53,896 bases of DNA from positions 1 to 53,896 of the forward strand of contig JAJFVL010000046.1 in the NCBI GenBank assembly GCA_021371855.1, in the 5' to 3' direction. Numbering within the stretch: the stretch's first letter is position 1; each line of letters begins with the position of its first letter. The notes under the pieces were generated by a model. It had not been told where the DNA came from, did no database searches, and saw nothing but the letters and a program-made list of their open reading frames with translations. Below, one piece after another: positions 52,717 to 53,896 of this stretch. The DNA is from Bacteroidales bacterium. Its GTDB lineage: Bacteria > Bacteroidota > Bacteroidia > Bacteroidales > VadinHA17. The translations under genes and the position numbers were made by a program.

Positions 52717-53896
52717 TCAATGTCTGAAATGTCTTATTCCTGTAAATACCATCGCCATATCATTTGAAGAACAATAATCGATGGATTCATTGTCTCTTAT
52801 GGATCCTCCTGGTTGTATGACTGCAGTGATCCCGGCATTGTGAGCAATCTCTACGCAGTCGCCAAAGGGGAAATAGGCATCGGATGCCATTACGGCACCT
52901 TTTAGATCAAAACCGAAGGTGCGGGCTTTTTCAATAGCCTGTTTAAGGGAATCCACCCTCGAGGTCTGTCCAATACCACTTGCACACAACTGGTTGTTTT
53001 TAGCCAGGACAATTGCATTCGATTTACTGTGCTTTACAATGATATTTGCAAAAATAAGATCGTTAATCTCGTGCGGCCGGGGTGTCCGTGGCGTAACTGG
53101 TTTCATATCAGGAGCCAGTTCTGTGCTGTTATCCTTCTGTTGCCAGAGCACTCCGTTAAGCAACGATCTGAAAATATAATCGTTACTTATGGTTTCTTTT
53201 CTGACAAGTATTATCCTGTTCTTTTTCTGTTTCAGTATTGTCAGGGCAGGTTCTGAAAAACCCGGAGCAATAATAATTTCAAAAAATAATTTATTTATCT
53301 CGTCGGCTGTCTTTTCATCAACAGGAACATTGGTAACAATCACTCCTCCGAAAGCCGATACGGGATCACATGCGAGAGCGTCTTTCCAGGCATCCATAGC
53401 ATTTCCACGTGAAGCAACACCGCAGGCATTGGTATGTTTAATGATAACAAATGTCGGCAGGGTAAACTCATCAATGAGATTCAGGGCAGCATCGAGGTCA
53501 ACAAGGTTATTGTACGATATCTCCTTCCCATGTAGTTTGTCGAAGATCTGACCGGGATCTCCGTAAAATATTCCTTTCTGATGCGGATTTTCCCCATATC
53601 GCAAAGGATACGATGAATTGATGCTCTCTCTGAAAGCCGGGATATCTGATTGTCTGTTAAAGTATTTAAAAATTGCAGTATCATAATGAGATGATGTCTG
53701 AAAGGCTTTTGTTGCATAATGACGCCTTTCAGTAACCGAGGTGAAACCTTTCTTCTCTTCAAGCAACTTAAGAAAGTCAGAATATTGATCTGTTCCTGAA
53801 ACAATAAGAACATCATTATAGTTTTTGGCAGCTGCCCTTATAAGTGAAATGCCTCCGATATCAATTTTTTCGATTATCTCTTCCTCGATATCAACC
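52717..53896 (-). CDS. purH: Bifunctional AICAR transformylase/IMP cyclohydrolase, partial (5' end beyond the window)
   Basis: Catalyses the last two steps of IMP synthesis. About 392 residues are present: the frame stays open from the right edge and the first visible residues are VDIEEEIIEKIDIGGISLIR, followed by AAAKN, part of the cyclohydrolase domain. The transformylase domain includes SYPLRYGENPHQKG, KHTNACGVAS, AFGGVIVTN and SDAYFPFGDCVEIA. The first ~100 residues lie outside the window. A TTG at 53766 is not the start. It precedes mreB by 23 bp. Confidence 0.95.
   Translation of the reverse strand, partial: VDIEEEIIEKIDIGGISLIRAAAKNYNDVLIVSGTDQYSDFLKLLEEKKGFTSVTERRHYATKAFQTSSHYDTAIFKYFNRQSDIPAFRESINSSYPLRYGENPHQKGIFYGDPGQIFDKLHGKEISYNNLVDLDAALNLIDEFTLPTFVIIKHTNACGVASRGNAMDAWKDALACDPVSAFGGVIVTNVPVDEKTADEINKLFFEIIIAPGFSEPALTILKQKKNRIILVRKETISNDYIFRSLLNGVLWQQKDNSTELAPDMKPVTPRTPRPHEINDLIFANIIVKHSKSNAIVLAKNNQLCASGIGQTSRVDSLKQAIEKARTFGFDLKGAVMASDAYFPFGDCVEIAHNAGITAVIQPGGSIRDNESIDYCSSNDMAMVFTGIRHFRH

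Noticed and set aside
53766..53768. TTG as the start of purH
   Set aside because: The same frame continues to the right edge with clear PurH sequence (EKIDIGGISLIRAAAKN).

Overview
The window looks like part of the chromosome of a member of the Bacteroidetes, probably an uncultured Bacteroidales or Marinilabiliales-type organism. Several things point there. Many upstream regions carry the Bacteroidetes -7 element TAnnTTTG. Shine-Dalgarno sequences are almost absent. The gene orders purH-mreB-mreC-mreD-mrdA-rodA and hpt-adk-obg and the parE-parC pair fit this phylum, as do proteins such as DUF5686/carboxypeptidase-regulatory-like, DUF3109, head-GIN (DUF2807) and an HhH-plus-beta-barrel protein. 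Most of the window is housekeeping. No rRNA or tRNA gene, CRISPR array or classical insertion sequence was seen. The first ~310 bases look like the promoter and leader of an rRNA operon reading leftwards off the edge.

Layout: 1-308, rRNA-type leader (minus). 775-3014, DUF3109 and gpmI. 3284-9482, a two-gene block encoding a large membrane transporter-like/HEAT protein and a STAND NTPase with WD40 repeats. 9639-14678, parE-parC-aroK. 14863-17417, plsC and a membrane-anchored MutS homologue. 17627-21465, hpt-adk-obg-PAP2-lplA. All of these read leftwards. 21558-25633 reads rightwards: purE, an outer-membrane protein, a GxxExxY element and an HhH/beta-barrel protein. 25647-28981 reads leftwards: lipA-lipB-recJ. 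29278-44782 reads rightwards: fucI-fucK, an aminotransferase, a TetR-controlled locus (CmoA-like and ICMT-like methyltransferases, DUF5686 protein), lysS, an ABC-2 exporter, a DUF2807 lipoprotein and pgi. 44875-46215 is a cyclic-2,3-diphosphoglycerate synthetase homologue (minus), 46469-47080 an AcpH-like protein (plus), and 47081 to the right edge is the rod-shape/elongasome operon preceded by purH (minus), which is cut by the window end.

Four points deserve attention. (1) A family of CACAGAG/CTCTGTG repeats occurs at four intergenic sites. One site brackets a GxxExxY (PDDEXK-like) gene with inverted arms, and another has the same arm-to-arm layout with no gene, which suggests a small mobile element with non-autonomous copies. 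(2) The STAND-WD40 plus transporter-HEAT pair, whose transporter ends in what looks like a decayed cyclic-nucleotide-binding domain, is a candidate signalling or conflict module. (3) A TetR regulator has a perfect palindrome between its promoter and start codon, and a 27/29 identical copy lies upstream of the next gene, a CmoA homologue with no CmoB nearby. (4) A cyclic-2,3-diphosphoglycerate synthetase homologue has an unusually strong Shine-Dalgarno sequence for this phylum.

All calls were made by eye from the sequence and translations. No similarity search, structure prediction or fold calculation was run.
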